From the NCBI GenBank assembly GCA_964474695.1, contig CAYYTK010000015.1:32104-96103 (forward strand): a stretch of 64,000 bases of DNA, given 5' to 3'. Positions 51,050 through 59,821 of the stretch are shown in pieces. The notes under the pieces are model-generated. The model was not told the DNA's origin, made no database searches, and saw only the letters and a program-made list of their open reading frames with translations. The position numbers and the translations under genes are program-made. How positions within the stretch are numbered: position 1 is the first letter of the stretch; every line of letters starts with the position of its first letter. This stretch comes from DAOUBP01 sp964474695. GTDB taxonomy: Bacteria > Chloroflexota > Anaerolineae > CG2-30-64-16.

Positions 51050-51628
51050 GTGGCTGAACTGGCCTTGACGGACACAATGCAACCCACGCCCACTGACGGC
51101 GACGCCTGGCTGGTGCAGGAGGCGCAGCGGCGCCCGGCGGCGTTCGCCCAGCTTTACCGGCGTTACGTGGGGCCGGTCCATCGCTACGTCTACAGCCGCG
51201 TCGGCAACCGGTCCGATGCCGAAGACCTGACCGCCGAGGTGTTCACGGCCGCGCTGCGCGGGCTGCCCGCGTATCGCGAGCACGGCGCATTTGCAGGCTG
51301 GCTCTTCAGCATCGCCCGCCGCACGGTCGCGGGCCATCATCGCCGCGCCCATGCCACGGCACGCCTGGATGACCTGGCAGATCCTCCCGCACACGACCCC
51401 GATCCTCTCGCGCAGGTGCTGGCCGATGAAACGTCGGCCGACCTGGCGCGGCAGCTTGCCCGGTTGGACGAGGAGCAGCGTGAGCTGCTGCGGCTGCGCT
51501 ATGCTGCGGGCCTGACCTATCGCGAAATCGGCGAGGTGCTCGGCAAACGCGAGGCGGCCGTCAAAATGGCAGTCCACCGCCTCCTGGCCCGGCTGCACGA
51601 CGAATGGGAGGGAGACCATGCGCGCTGA
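51050..51628 (+). CDS. ECF-type RNA polymerase sigma factor, copy 2
   Basis: 192 residues from GTG 51050 (GGGGAGGAG site; the alternative ATG is 51017). It differs from copy 1 by only about one residue (TDTMQPT for TDTTQPT). The DNA is almost identical to ~51690, inside the next gene. It overlaps the anti-sigma-like gene by 11 bp. The longer open frame running back to 50498 is an accident of the remnant upstream. Confidence 0.92.
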   Translation: MAELALTDTMQPTPTDGDAWLVQEAQRRPAAFAQLYRRYVGPVHRYVYSRVGNRSDAEDLTAEVFTAALRGLPAYREHGAFAGWLFSIARRTVAGHHRRAHATARLDDLADPPAHDPDPLAQVLADETSADLARQLARLDEEQRELLRLRYAAGLTYREIGEVLGKREAAVKMAVHRLLARLHDEWEGDHAR

Positions 51629-53969
51629 TGTCGAACTGAATCCCGCCGAGCAAGGGGTGGCGCGCGCGTTGCTGCGCCATTACGCCACAGGCGACCCTGC
51701 GCCGGAGTTCGTCGAGCGATTGGAACGGCAGTTGAACGCGCAAGCTCAACGCCGGCCCGCGCCGCGGTTCTGGATACGGTGGCTGGCGGCCCCGGCTGGC
51801 CTGCGGTGGGCGACCGTAGCGGCCGCGCTGCTTCTGGTCGCAGCACTGATTATCGGCGCGGTGGGGCCGCAGCGCGTCTGGGCCCAGGTGCAGCGGCTGT
51901 TAGGCTATGTGCCCGGTGTCGGCCTGGTGCAGGACACCACCGGCCTGCGCGTGCTGGCGGAGCCGGTCCAGGTGACGCGGCAAGGCATCACCGTAACGGT
52001 GAAACAGGCCACTGCAGATGCGGAGCGCACGATCCTGGTGTGGGAAGTCACCGGCCTTTCGGCCAAAGCAGCGAATTCACAAGGCGAAGGCGTCGGCGGC
52101 GGGCCGGTGACGCTGCGCTTATCCGATGGCCAGGAGTTAGCGCTGCGCAACGCTGTGGGCAACGGTTGGGGAACCGGACTCCGGATGCGGAGCGTCTACC
52201 CACCGCTCCCCGCGCAGGTCAACGACATCACGCTTGTGATCACGCGTCTGCCGGGTTATCCGGCGAACGCCGGGCCAGAAAACTGGGAGCTGCCGCTGCG
52301 CTTTGTGCCGGCACCGGCCGGCATGGCGATGCTGCCCGTGCATGAGGTGGCGCTGACACCATCGGGGGCAGAACAGGTGGCGCCGAGCGCTGCTGCGCCC
52401 CTGGCCGGCACGGTCAACGCAGAAGCGAACCATGGCATCCAGGTGCGCCTGGAGCAGGCCATCGAGCTGCCCGACGGCTACCAGCTCCAGGGCAGCCTCA
52501 GCGTGCCGGCAACGATGCAGGCCTTTGATGTCGCGTCGCCGCTCGATCACCTGCTGCAGGATGCAGCCGGACGTCCCATTCCCACCATGCCGGCCGAGCC
52601 CGACACGCTCACCGCGGCGCCCCCCGGCTCAACATTCCGTTGGGCCATACGCACGAACACCAAGAGCGCGCCTGGCCCCTGGCGCTTGAGCATTCCTGCG
52701 CTCGTGCTGCACGTCAGCACGGAGACGTCTTTCGAGATTGATCTGGGGCCTGACCCGCAGTTGGGCCAGACGTGGACGCTGGACCAGCCGTTGACGGCGG
52801 CCGGCCAGCAGATGCGCATCACGGCAGCCAGACTGTGGGCCGACAGCGAGGGGCGAATCTGGCTGAACCTCGATTTCGCCGGTGGGCCGGACCTGCTGGC
52901 GGTCCGCTTAGGCAAGGCGGATCACGCTGGCCGCTCAACGACGTACAGCGATGGCCTGCTCGCACCGGGACATTTGAACTCCGGCCTGGTTTTCGCGCAA
53001 AAGCCGGCCGGGATCCTCCATCTGCAAGTGGTGACGATCAGCTATCGGGTACCAGGCCCCTGGCAGTTGAGTTGGGAGCCACCTGCAACAGCCACCTGGC
53101 CGCAACCAACGCCAGCGCCGGCGACCAGCCCCTGTTTGACTGCGGATGGTTGGGCGCAGATGATCCGCCAGCCGCTGAACGCGGCCCCGCGGCTGGCCGG
53201 CCGTTTGCTCTTTCAGGACTACGCCGGGGGCGGCTCGATGCCGTTGGTCTACCTGGCGAACTCCGACGGCAGCCAACGCCAGGAGATCGCGCACGGCGCG
53301 TGGAGCGCGCTGTCACCGGATGGTGCGACGGTCATCTTTGTGCCGGAAGCCGGCGATGGCCTGCGTGCGGCCGATGTGCGCACCGGGCGCATTGCGCCTC
53401 TGCCGGGCACAACGGCCGGGGACTATCATCCGGTCTGGTCGCCCGATGGCGGATGGATTGCCTTCAAGCGCGGCCTCGAGGGCCTGTACATCGTGCGACC
53501 GGACGGCAGCGGCCTGCGTCAGGTCAGCGCCAGTGAGCTGATGGAGCCGGTGGGCTGGTTCCCCGACGGCCAGCAATTGCTGGCGACCGTGCCCGGGCCT
53601 GACGGCGATGAGGTGCTGACACTCCAGGCGGCAACGGGTGCCGCCGAGAAATCCTTCGCGTTCGACAGCCCGCGGGGCGGCTTTGCCGTGTTAGCTCCCG
53701 ATGGCCGGCGCCTCGCCTTCAGCGCGTCGGTTTTCGGCGAGCCGGGCCACGGTGTCTTTCTCGCCAACCTTGACGGCTCTGGCAAGCGCCTGCTCGCAAC
53801 GTTTGGCGCAGAGAGCGGCCGCGCGACGGCATGGAGCCCGGATAGCGCGTGGCTGGCGGTGATTGTGGGAGGCGCAACGCCGCTGCTCATCCGACCGGAC
53901 ACGTGCGAGCTCCTGCTCCTCCCACTCGGTCGGGGCGAGGTCACGTCTTGGATCATGGCGCAACCTTGA
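51618..53969 (+). CDS. Anti-sigma-like membrane protein with TolB/PD40-type propeller
   Basis: 783 residues. The N-terminus, TM helix (~62-82) and QRVWAQVQRLLGYVPGVG match the 35317 protein. The middle has the same VPGPWQLSW-type domains. From ~residue 520 a WD40-like PD40/TolB propeller replaces the rest: WSALSPDGATVIFVP, VWSPDGGWIAFKR, VLAPDGRRLAFSA, AWSPDSAWLAVIV. The two anti-sigma paralogues thus share the sigma-facing part but sense different things outside. Regulation of the adjacent sigma factor is inferred. Confidence 0.8.
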   Translation: MRADVELNPAEQGVARALLRHYATGDPAPEFVERLERQLNAQAQRRPAPRFWIRWLAAPAGLRWATVAAALLLVAALIIGAVGPQRVWAQVQRLLGYVPGVGLVQDTTGLRVLAEPVQVTRQGITVTVKQATADAERTILVWEVTGLSAKAANSQGEGVGGGPVTLRLSDGQELALRNAVGNGWGTGLRMRSVYPPLPAQVNDITLVITRLPGYPANAGPENWELPLRFVPAPAGMAMLPVHEVALTPSGAEQVAPSAAAPLAGTVNAEANHGIQVRLEQAIELPDGYQLQGSLSVPATMQAFDVASPLDHLLQDAAGRPIPTMPAEPDTLTAAPPGSTFRWAIRTNTKSAPGPWRLSIPALVLHVSTETSFEIDLGPDPQLGQTWTLDQPLTAAGQQMRITAARLWADSEGRIWLNLDFAGGPDLLAVRLGKADHAGRSTTYSDGLLAPGHLNSGLVFAQKPAGILHLQVVTISYRVPGPWQLSWEPPATATWPQPTPAPATSPCLTADGWAQMIRQPLNAAPRLAGRLLFQDYAGGGSMPLVYLANSDGSQRQEIAHGAWSALSPDGATVIFVPEAGDGLRAADVRTGRIAPLPGTTAGDYHPVWSPDGGWIAFKRGLEGLYIVRPDGSGLRQVSASELMEPVGWFPDGQQLLATVPGPDGDEVLTLQAATGAAEKSFAFDSPRGGFAVLAPDGRRLAFSASVFGEPGHGVFLANLDGSGKRLLATFGAESGRATAWSPDSAWLAVIVGGATPLLIRPDTCELLLLPLGRGEVTSWIMAQP

Positions 53970-54205
53970 ACCGTGCGAGCAGGAAACAGGAAAGGAGCCG
54001 GGCACGGCAACGCCTACACTTGCGGCACGAAACCGCACGCCGTCACCGCCGCTCTGCGTAGTGCACAGTCACACATACGCGGAACGAATCAACGCACATG
54101 GGCGTCTGGTGGGAAGCGTCGGACATGGCGCAGCCCCTAGCCACCGGCGCCGAGCCAGTCCTGACTGTGCGCGACACGGCTCGCCCACATCACTGAGGAA
54201 CCCAT

Positions 54206-54856
54206 ATGAGACGCATCCTACCTATCGGCCTCGCGATCTACTTTCTGTGCTTCGCTGTGCTTGCCGTGCTGCTGCGTGGCGCAGCGCCCGGGCCGGCGGC
54301 GCAGACCGTCCAGGGCGTGCGCCTCGGCTCGTGGGACGGCGCGGCAGGCACAGCCTACTTCTCGGGTAAGCGCCTGGATTGCGCGCGCGACAACGCCGAC
54401 TCGCCCTACGGCGAGACCTGCCGGATCGCCATCGCCGGCGACGAGCTGGTGTTGGTTGCGCGGGCGCGCCAGGCGGGCGAGATCATGGCCGCGCGCGGGT
54501 TATGCAGCGCGACGTATCGCAACGAGGCGTGGCCTTGCAGCCTCCAAACCCACCATAACTATCCCGCCGCCACAGTCGCCTATGTGGAAGGTGGGCCCAC
54601 ACTGGACCCAGACGACCTGGCCGCCGTCCGCAGGCGCTTCCCCATCGAGAACCTGCCCGAGTCGGCCTTCATCTACGGCGCGATGGCTCTGTGGCCGCTC
54701 ACGACGGCCGCGCTGGTCGCTCCGCTTGCGGTGCTCTGGCCCCGCGGCCGCGCGCACCCACTCCTGACCGGGGCGGCCTTCACGGCCTGGGGCTTGGTCG
54801 CGCTGCTCGGCACGTTGTGGGCGCTGGGCCTTCTGATACGCGGCTTTTGGGATTGA
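54206..54856 (+). CDS. Membrane protein of the sigma-factor train (intact paralogue of 37707)
   Basis: 216 residues. An N-terminal TM (~5-24) precedes an outer domain with Cys pairs (LDCAR/ETCRI, LCSAT/WPCSL) and two C-terminal TM helices (~165-185, 193-212) ending LIRGFWD. It shares its plan and ending with the next gene (54888). It lies in line behind the second anti-sigma gene after ~235 bp in which I see nothing. Confidence 0.7.
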   Translation: MRRILPIGLAIYFLCFAVLAVLLRGAAPGPAAQTVQGVRLGSWDGAAGTAYFSGKRLDCARDNADSPYGETCRIAIAGDELVLVARARQAGEIMAARGLCSATYRNEAWPCSLQTHHNYPAATVAYVEGGPTLDPDDLAAVRRRFPIENLPESAFIYGAMALWPLTTAALVAPLAVLWPRGRAHPLLTGAAFTAWGLVALLGTLWALGLLIRGFWD

Positions 54857-54887
54857 GAGACAACCAATATAGGAGAAATCCAACAAG

Positions 54888-55532
54888 ATGCGGAAACTGA
54901 TCCTCTTGCTGGCGACGGTCTACTTACTGGGCCTGGCCGCGTTGGGGGCCTGGGTGCATCAGGGGGCCTTTCCGAGCTGGCAGCGCCGCACGATCACCGG
55001 TGTTGTCATCGGCGCTTTTGCGGACGAGGCCCCAGTGCGCATTTCGGCGCGACGCTTGCAGTGCAATGATCCGGTCGGACGCGACCTCTACGCGCCGGCA
55101 ACCTGCGCGGGCTCGGTGGCTGGCCAGGTGCTGCAGATCCAGGCGACTCGTAATCCACCGGAGCACCCCAATTCACTTGATGGCGTCTGCCAGGCTGTCT
55201 ACAACGGACAGCCGTGGCCGTGCGACATGGTATGGGGCTATGACCTTCCCAGCATCCATCTGGCCGAGCCGCTGGGGCTGGACGCTGATCAGTTGGCGGC
55301 GCTGCGGCGCATCTACTTGGTCGAGAATCTGCCGGAGGTCACCATCGGCCGGGGGATGATCGCTGTAGTCCTGCTCACGCCGTTGGTTGTCGCCCTGGCG
55401 AGCATCGCCTGGCTGGGGCCGAAGCGCTGGCATTGGGTCTTTCGGGTGGTGACGCCGGTAGTGTTGGCCGCGCTCACCTTCGTCGGCACGGCGATCGCCG
55501 CCGCGCTGCTCACGCGCGGGCTGTGGGATTGA
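54888..55532 (+). CDS. Membrane protein, paralogue of 54206
   Basis: 214 residues with the same layout as the 54206 protein: N-terminal TM, an outer domain with Cys pairs (QCNDP/ATCAG, VCQAV/WPCDM), LAALRRIYLVENLPE matching LAAVRRRFPIENLPE, and two C-terminal TM helices ending LLTRGLWD. Its 3' end is again followed by GATTGAGAAACAA. Tandem duplication with divergence. Function unknown. Confidence 0.7.
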   Translation: MRKLILLLATVYLLGLAALGAWVHQGAFPSWQRRTITGVVIGAFADEAPVRISARRLQCNDPVGRDLYAPATCAGSVAGQVLQIQATRNPPEHPNSLDGVCQAVYNGQPWPCDMVWGYDLPSIHLAEPLGLDADQLAALRRIYLVENLPEVTIGRGMIAVVLLTPLVVALASIAWLGPKRWHWVFRVVTPVVLAALTFVGTAIAAALLTRGLWD

Positions 55533-55567
55533 GAAACAAAGCTGATCTGACCTCTCAGAGGATACAT

Positions 55568-55870
55568 ATGAGTCAATCTATTGCACCATCTTGGACGGCG
55601 CGGGCGCTCCGCGTCAGCGCTTTTCTCTGGACCCTGACGGCGGGCGCGGTGATCGCCCTGGCCACGATTCGGGCCGAAGTGATCAACGGCTTGACTACGG
55701 CGGGACCCATGTCCATGGGAAGCTGGTACGATATGGCCGATCTTCTGATTCCCTACTACGCGGCTTTCGGCGGCGCGTTCCTGGCCCTGGCGCTGCTCAC
55801 CGGGATCCTGTGGGTGGTGCAGCGCCGCACCAAGAAAGAGCCATCCGCACTCTCAGGAGTGATCGCATGA
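55568..55870 (+). CDS. Small membrane protein (WTARALRVSAFLW type), copy 3
   Basis: 100 residues from MSQSIAPSWTARALRV, nearly identical to the 39580 protein. The stop overlaps the ATG of the next gene (ATGA). Here the coupled downstream gene is a full-length membrane protein instead of a response regulator. This shows that the 10-codon frames at the other two copies are the leftover start of such a gene. Confidence 0.75.
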   Translation: MSQSIAPSWTARALRVSAFLWTLTAGAVIALATIRAEVINGLTTAGPMSMGSWYDMADLLIPYYAAFGGAFLALALLTGILWVVQRRTKKEPSALSGVIA

Positions 55871-56685
55871 AACGCACGTCTACTGTTCTCATTGGCGCCG
55901 CCATCCTGCTGGCCCTGCCGTTCTGGGCCATCTTGCTGTTGGTCTATCCGCTGCGGGCGCTGTATGCGCTCGGCATCCAGGCGCCGCTGCTGGAGTGGCT
56001 GCTGGGCGCGCCGCACTTCTTTGCCGAGCGGCTGTTGGCCGATCTGCCGCGCTATATTATCATCTCGGCGGCGGCCCTGGTTGCCGCGATCGCGGCCGCC
56101 GGCGCGCTCATCGCTCGGCATCGCTCGCATGTCTGGCGGCGACCTATGTTCTACCTATGCTTGGCCGGGGTGGCGGGGGTGGTCGCGCTGCCGTTCGCGG
56201 CCGGGCCGTATCAGCCGGCGGTGCAGGCTGCGAATGGCGCCGAGCTGCGGCAGGTCGAGCAGCGGGGCTGGCTGGAGGGGGTCGTGAAGGGTCTCCAGGC
56301 CGGCGCGGAGGTCAGGCCCCTGGTCTATGAGCCGCTCGGGTGGGCCGACGGGCAGAGGTTGGTCTACCGCACCTGGCGCGGCGCGGGCTACGACCGGACG
56401 GGGGCCTGGCAAGACGGTGAACCGGGGCCGGTGCTGGCCTACGACGTGGCTGCGGGCGCCAGCCGGCCGTGGAACGGCGCGCTCGACAGCTTGTATCGCG
56501 CGCCCTGCCCCGGCGGCGCGTGCGTCCGGCCGCTGCTGACAAAGTACTACCAACCTGCCGATCGCCTCTACTTCGTCGGCCGCTATGAGGAGGTCCTGCC
56601 ATCGCCGGATGGGAAATGGTACGCGTTCGTGGCGCGGCACGTCTATGGGCCGGAGGATCTATTGATTGTGGGCAGTCGAGGGTGA
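55867..56685 (+). CDS. Membrane protein with outer beta-rich domain
   Basis: 272 residues. TM helices at ~8-32, ~58-80 and ~95-112 are followed by an outer domain with GWADGQRLVYRTWRGAGY and PSPDGKWYAFVARHVYG, which resembles one or two propeller-like blades. A CPGGAC pair is present. Translation is coupled to the small membrane gene. Not recognised beyond this. Confidence 0.65.
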   Translation: MKRTSTVLIGAAILLALPFWAILLLVYPLRALYALGIQAPLLEWLLGAPHFFAERLLADLPRYIIISAAALVAAIAAAGALIARHRSHVWRRPMFYLCLAGVAGVVALPFAAGPYQPAVQAANGAELRQVEQRGWLEGVVKGLQAGAEVRPLVYEPLGWADGQRLVYRTWRGAGYDRTGAWQDGEPGPVLAYDVAAGASRPWNGALDSLYRAPCPGGACVRPLLTKYYQPADRLYFVGRYEEVLPSPDGKWYAFVARHVYGPEDLLIVGSRG

Positions 56686-56725
56686 GGGAAGCAAGATTGC
56701 GGAGACAAACGACAGGGAGCAAGAT

Positions 56726-57148
56726 GTGCGCAGAAAGACCGTAGCTGCTGGCTGCGGCGTGATGCTCATCCTCGGGCTGTGTGTGGCAGCTGCACTGTTC
56801 CTCGACGGCTTCTACCTGCCCGGCAAGCCCTGCCGGCCCGTGGGCTACCCGGATGGTAAGAGAACCGCCAAGGCCTTCCAGTCCGTGACGGAGGCTGACC
56901 TCGCCGATGTCTTGGCGTTCTACGACGACGCGCTGAACGTGCAGCCGCGGCCTGGAGACACGGGGCGCTGGACGCGCCAAGAACTGGCGCCGGACGCTTT
57001 CTGGTATACTTGTTACGGCAGCGACATCAACCGCCTGTCCACGGAGACGGGCTGCGTCACTGTGCGCCGGCAGGGCCAGGGAACCGTTAGCATTGAAGGG
57101 CTGCTGCTGCGGTCAGAGGGGAGCAACGTCCAGTGTCCGATCAAATAG
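56726..57148 (+). CDS. Single-TM hypothetical protein
   Basis: 140 residues from GTG 56726 (CAGGGAG site ~7 nt upstream). One TM (~6-26) precedes an outer domain (SVTEADLADVLAFYDDALNV, WYTCYGSDINRLSTETGCVT) with four Cys. Similar short anchored domains occur at the end of regulatory gene trains in this group, but I do not recognise a family. Confidence 0.58.
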   Translation: MRRKTVAAGCGVMLILGLCVAAALFLDGFYLPGKPCRPVGYPDGKRTAKAFQSVTEADLADVLAFYDDALNVQPRPGDTGRWTRQELAPDAFWYTCYGSDINRLSTETGCVTVRRQGQGTVSIEGLLLRSEGSNVQCPIK

Positions 57149-57163
57149 AGATATCGCGCCTGT

Positions 57164-57220
57164 CGCGCCGCGGCGGTCGCCTGGGTGAAGGATCACGCGG
57201 TCGAACGCTGGGGTGTGTGA
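57164..57220 (+). pseudogene. Short 3' remnant of a response regulator
   Basis: About 57 bp match the end of the type A regulator genes (GCCTGGGTGAAGGATCACGC to the TGA) and lead directly into promoter copy 8. The rest of the regulator is gone, showing that the 3' end and the promoter move together. Confidence 0.8.
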
Positions 57221-57240
57221 GCGCAAACTCGGTCAAAAGA

Positions 57241-57309
57241 CTGGTGTTTTCCACAGTGACAGGCGGTCGCTGCGGTGCTAGTATAAACATACCACCAAAG
57301 AATTCGGTG
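57241..57309 (+). promoter_or_regulatory. Promoter-operator-hairpin cassette, copy 8, longer leader
   Basis: Dyad 57241-57256; -35 GTGACA (57256-57261); 17-bp spacer; -10 TAGTAT (57279-57284). The weakened stem (57293-57309) keeps CACC/GGTG. The leader to the ATG is 69 nt, not 22-29, and contains a 6-codon frame (ATG 57323) and a 14-bp palindrome (57351-57364). Confidence 0.8.
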
Positions 57310-57378
57310 AGCATCGTCCACCATGACAACGGGGAGGCCATAGGCTCCTCGTGTTGATCAACACAGTCAAAGAGAGTT

Positions 57379-58122
57379 ATGAAACGATACCGTTTTATAT
57401 TCAGTTTGGGTATGTTGATGTTGGTCACGATCTCTTGCAAAGCGCCTTTAATACCCATCAAGAGTAGGCCAACAACTTCCCCCATGGCGAGCACACCAGT
57501 CGTTGCAGTAGACACCATCGCTGCCTCTCCTTGCGACATCGTCTGTCGGGATGCCACCGCGTCCGTCAGCCTGACCCTGACGCCGCTCGCTCCTACCACC
57601 AACAGCCCGGAGTTTTGCGAGCAGGAACGGCAGTACATCGCCCGGTTGGAAACTGCTACTGCGGAGGCGCGCCACATGACACCGACCGCCGTGCCATCGG
57701 CCACTGCCTCAGCCACGCCGCGGCCGGCTGACCGCCCAGGCTTTGCTCTTTACCGGGGAAACAGCTATGCCAGTCGCACGGAACCACGGCGCCAGTTCCA
57801 GATAATCTACGACACTCAGCAGTGGGAACTTGTAGACAACAATCTGGAGCTCCGGCACATCCCTGGTTGCACCTTGTATCTGATAGGCACGGGCAAGGGG
57901 ATCTCAGGATCAATAGTGACAGACCAGGCGATGCTGGCAGATTATACCTGGAGACGTCAGTCCGTGTTGTCAGAAAACAGCGTGTTCTACGCGCTGGATT
58001 TCGATGACAACACCTATCTCTTCGAGCTAAGTCTGCCTGAGAACACCCCAGCAGAGACGGCCCGTCAATGCCAGGCAGCCGCCGAGGCCGTGATTGCGAC
58101 ATTCGACGTCATAGACCAGTAG
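57379..58122 (+). CDS. Lipoprotein under promoter cassette control
   Basis: 247 residues. The lipobox is VTISCKAP (Cys20), followed by a Thr/Pro/Ser-rich linker with a Cys pair (SPCDIVCRD) and a coiled segment. A beta-rich domain (~130-247, FQIIYDTQQWELVDNNLEL) completes it. It is the only cassette-driven gene that encodes a lipoprotein rather than a free secreted protein. No function is recognised. Confidence 0.7.
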   Translation: MKRYRFIFSLGMLMLVTISCKAPLIPIKSRPTTSPMASTPVVAVDTIAASPCDIVCRDATASVSLTLTPLAPTTNSPEFCEQERQYIARLETATAEARHMTPTAVPSATASATPRPADRPGFALYRGNSYASRTEPRRQFQIIYDTQQWELVDNNLELRHIPGCTLYLIGTGKGISGSIVTDQAMLADYTWRRQSVLSENSVFYALDFDDNTYLFELSLPENTPAETARQCQAAAEAVIATFDVIDQ

Positions 58123-58192
58123 AAGGCACCGGGAGCGGGACTGGAAAGCAACATAAGTCAATCAATTTGCTATTGGGAGGTGTTTTCAAGAT

Positions 58193-59821
58193 ATGCCGAA
58201 TCATGACCCTGAACTGATGAAAACAGGTCTCCAACAACTTGCCGGAAACCCCGAAGCGCTGGAGCAAACTTATCAGCAGGCTGTGCAGGCCGGCGAGCAG
58301 GCGGCCTTTGCCGAGGCGGTGGAGGCCGCCCGCGCCGAGGCCCCCACTAACCTGCTGCTGGCGGCCTGGCACTACCGGCTGCTCCACGCGGCCGCGGCCG
58401 TGAAGAAGCGGGTCGTCGCGTGGGGCTGGGCGCTGCCCCTCGGCGCGCTCAACGGGCTGCTGCTGTGGCTGCTGTCCGACGATCAGCGCTTCACCATCCG
58501 GTTCACCAACCCGCTGAACGGCCAGCTCTACAGCCTCTTCCCGGCCGTGCTGCTGCTGGCTGCGCCGGTCAGCGCGGTGCTCATCGCCCTCTTCCTGGCG
58601 CTGGCGGGCAAGCGGCGACCGGGCTGCGCGGCGACCGTCGCGTTGGGCCTGGCTGCGGGCGCAGCCTACGTGCTGCTGCTCTTCCCCCGCATGTGGCCGC
58701 GGCTGTTCCAGGAGCAGTACCTGGGCCTGATGGCGCTGCACCTGGGCCTGTTGGCCTGGGCCGGGGTCGGCGCGGTCGCGCTGGCGCGCGGGGACGGCCG
58801 GGAGGGACGCTTTGCGTTCCTGGTGAAGTCGTTGGAGGCGACTGTTGTCGGCGGGCTGCTGGCGATCGCCGGCGGGTTGTTCACCGCCATCACCTTCGGG
58901 CTGTTCAACGCGCTGGGCATCCAGCCGCCCGATTGGGCCGTGCGGCTCTTTGCCGCGGGCGGCGGCGGGCTGATCGCGATCATCGCGGTCGCACTGGTCT
59001 ACGCTCCGGCCGCAACGCCGCAGGCGCAGTCCTTCGACGAGGGACTGAGCCGGCTGGTGGCGCTGCTGATGCGCCTGCTGCTGCCGCTGGCGGTGGGGGT
59101 GCTGGTCGTCTACCTGGGCTTTATCCCCTTCAACTGGCGCCAGCCGTTCGAGAACCGCGACGTGCTGATGGTCTTCAGCGGGCTGCTCTTTGCCGTCGTG
59201 GCCCTGCTGATCGGCGCGACGCCGGTGCACGGGGCCGAGCTGAGCGAGCGGGCGCAAACCTGGCTGCGCCGCGGGGTCATGGCCCTGGCCGGGCTCACGC
59301 TGCTGGTGGGCCTGTTCGCGCTGGCCGCGATCCTCTATCGCACGGCCAACGGCCGCCTCACGCCCAACCGCCTGCTCTTCATCGGCTGGAACGTGGTCAA
59401 CATCGTCCTGCTGGCGGTCGTGCTGCTCGGGCAGGTGCGGGCGGGGCGGCCGCGCTGGCTGGCGGCCATGCGGCAGGCCTTCGCCGTCGGCATCGCGCTC
59501 TACCTGGCCTGGGCTGCCATCGGCCTGCTGGCCCCGCCCTGGCTCTTCCGTGGCGCGCCGGCCGATGTGACCGGCCTGCCGGAGACCATACAGTACATCC
59601 TCTACGAGCGCGCGGATCCGATCCTGCTCAAGTGCGACCGCAGCCCGCACATCTATCTACTGGAACGGGGCCAGAAGCGCTGGATTCGGGACATCCCGAC
59701 CCTCACGGCCGAGGGCTACCGCTGGAGCGACGTGGTTACGTGGGTCTCCTGCGCCGATCTGCGCGCCGTGCCCGACGGCGAGACGATCCCGCCCGGCAGC
59801 GGCCCGCCGCCGCAGCCGTGA
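58193..59821 (+). CDS. Multi-TM membrane protein with C-terminal outer motif
   Basis: 542 residues. A soluble N-terminus (~1-65) is followed by about 11-12 TM helices; the layout resembles DUF4153-type proteins. The C-terminal ~85 residues lie outside and contain IYLLERGQKRWIRDIPTLTA and GYRWSDVVTW, a short repeat type also seen in secreted surface proteins. A GGGAGG site lies ~13 nt before the ATG. Long open frames on both strands over this gene are shadows of its GC-rich coding. Confidence 0.7.
   Translation: MPNHDPELMKTGLQQLAGNPEALEQTYQQAVQAGEQAAFAEAVEAARAEAPTNLLLAAWHYRLLHAAAAVKKRVVAWGWALPLGALNGLLLWLLSDDQRFTIRFTNPLNGQLYSLFPAVLLLAAPVSAVLIALFLALAGKRRPGCAATVALGLAAGAAYVLLLFPRMWPRLFQEQYLGLMALHLGLLAWAGVGAVALARGDGREGRFAFLVKSLEATVVGGLLAIAGGLFTAITFGLFNALGIQPPDWAVRLFAAGGGGLIAIIAVALVYAPAATPQAQSFDEGLSRLVALLMRLLLPLAVGVLVVYLGFIPFNWRQPFENRDVLMVFSGLLFAVVALLIGATPVHGAELSERAQTWLRRGVMALAGLTLLVGLFALAAILYRTANGRLTPNRLLFIGWNVVNIVLLAVVLLGQVRAGRPRWLAAMRQAFAVGIALYLAWAAIGLLAPPWLFRGAPADVTGLPETIQYILYERADPILLKCDRSPHIYLLERGQKRWIRDIPTLTAEGYRWSDVVTWVSCADLRAVPDGETIPPGSGPPPQP

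Noticed and set aside
50498..51628. Apparent 376-residue sigma factor with long N-terminal extension
   Set aside because: The extension is frame-shifted remnant sequence; the sigma start is set by the GGGGAGGAG site at GTG 51050.
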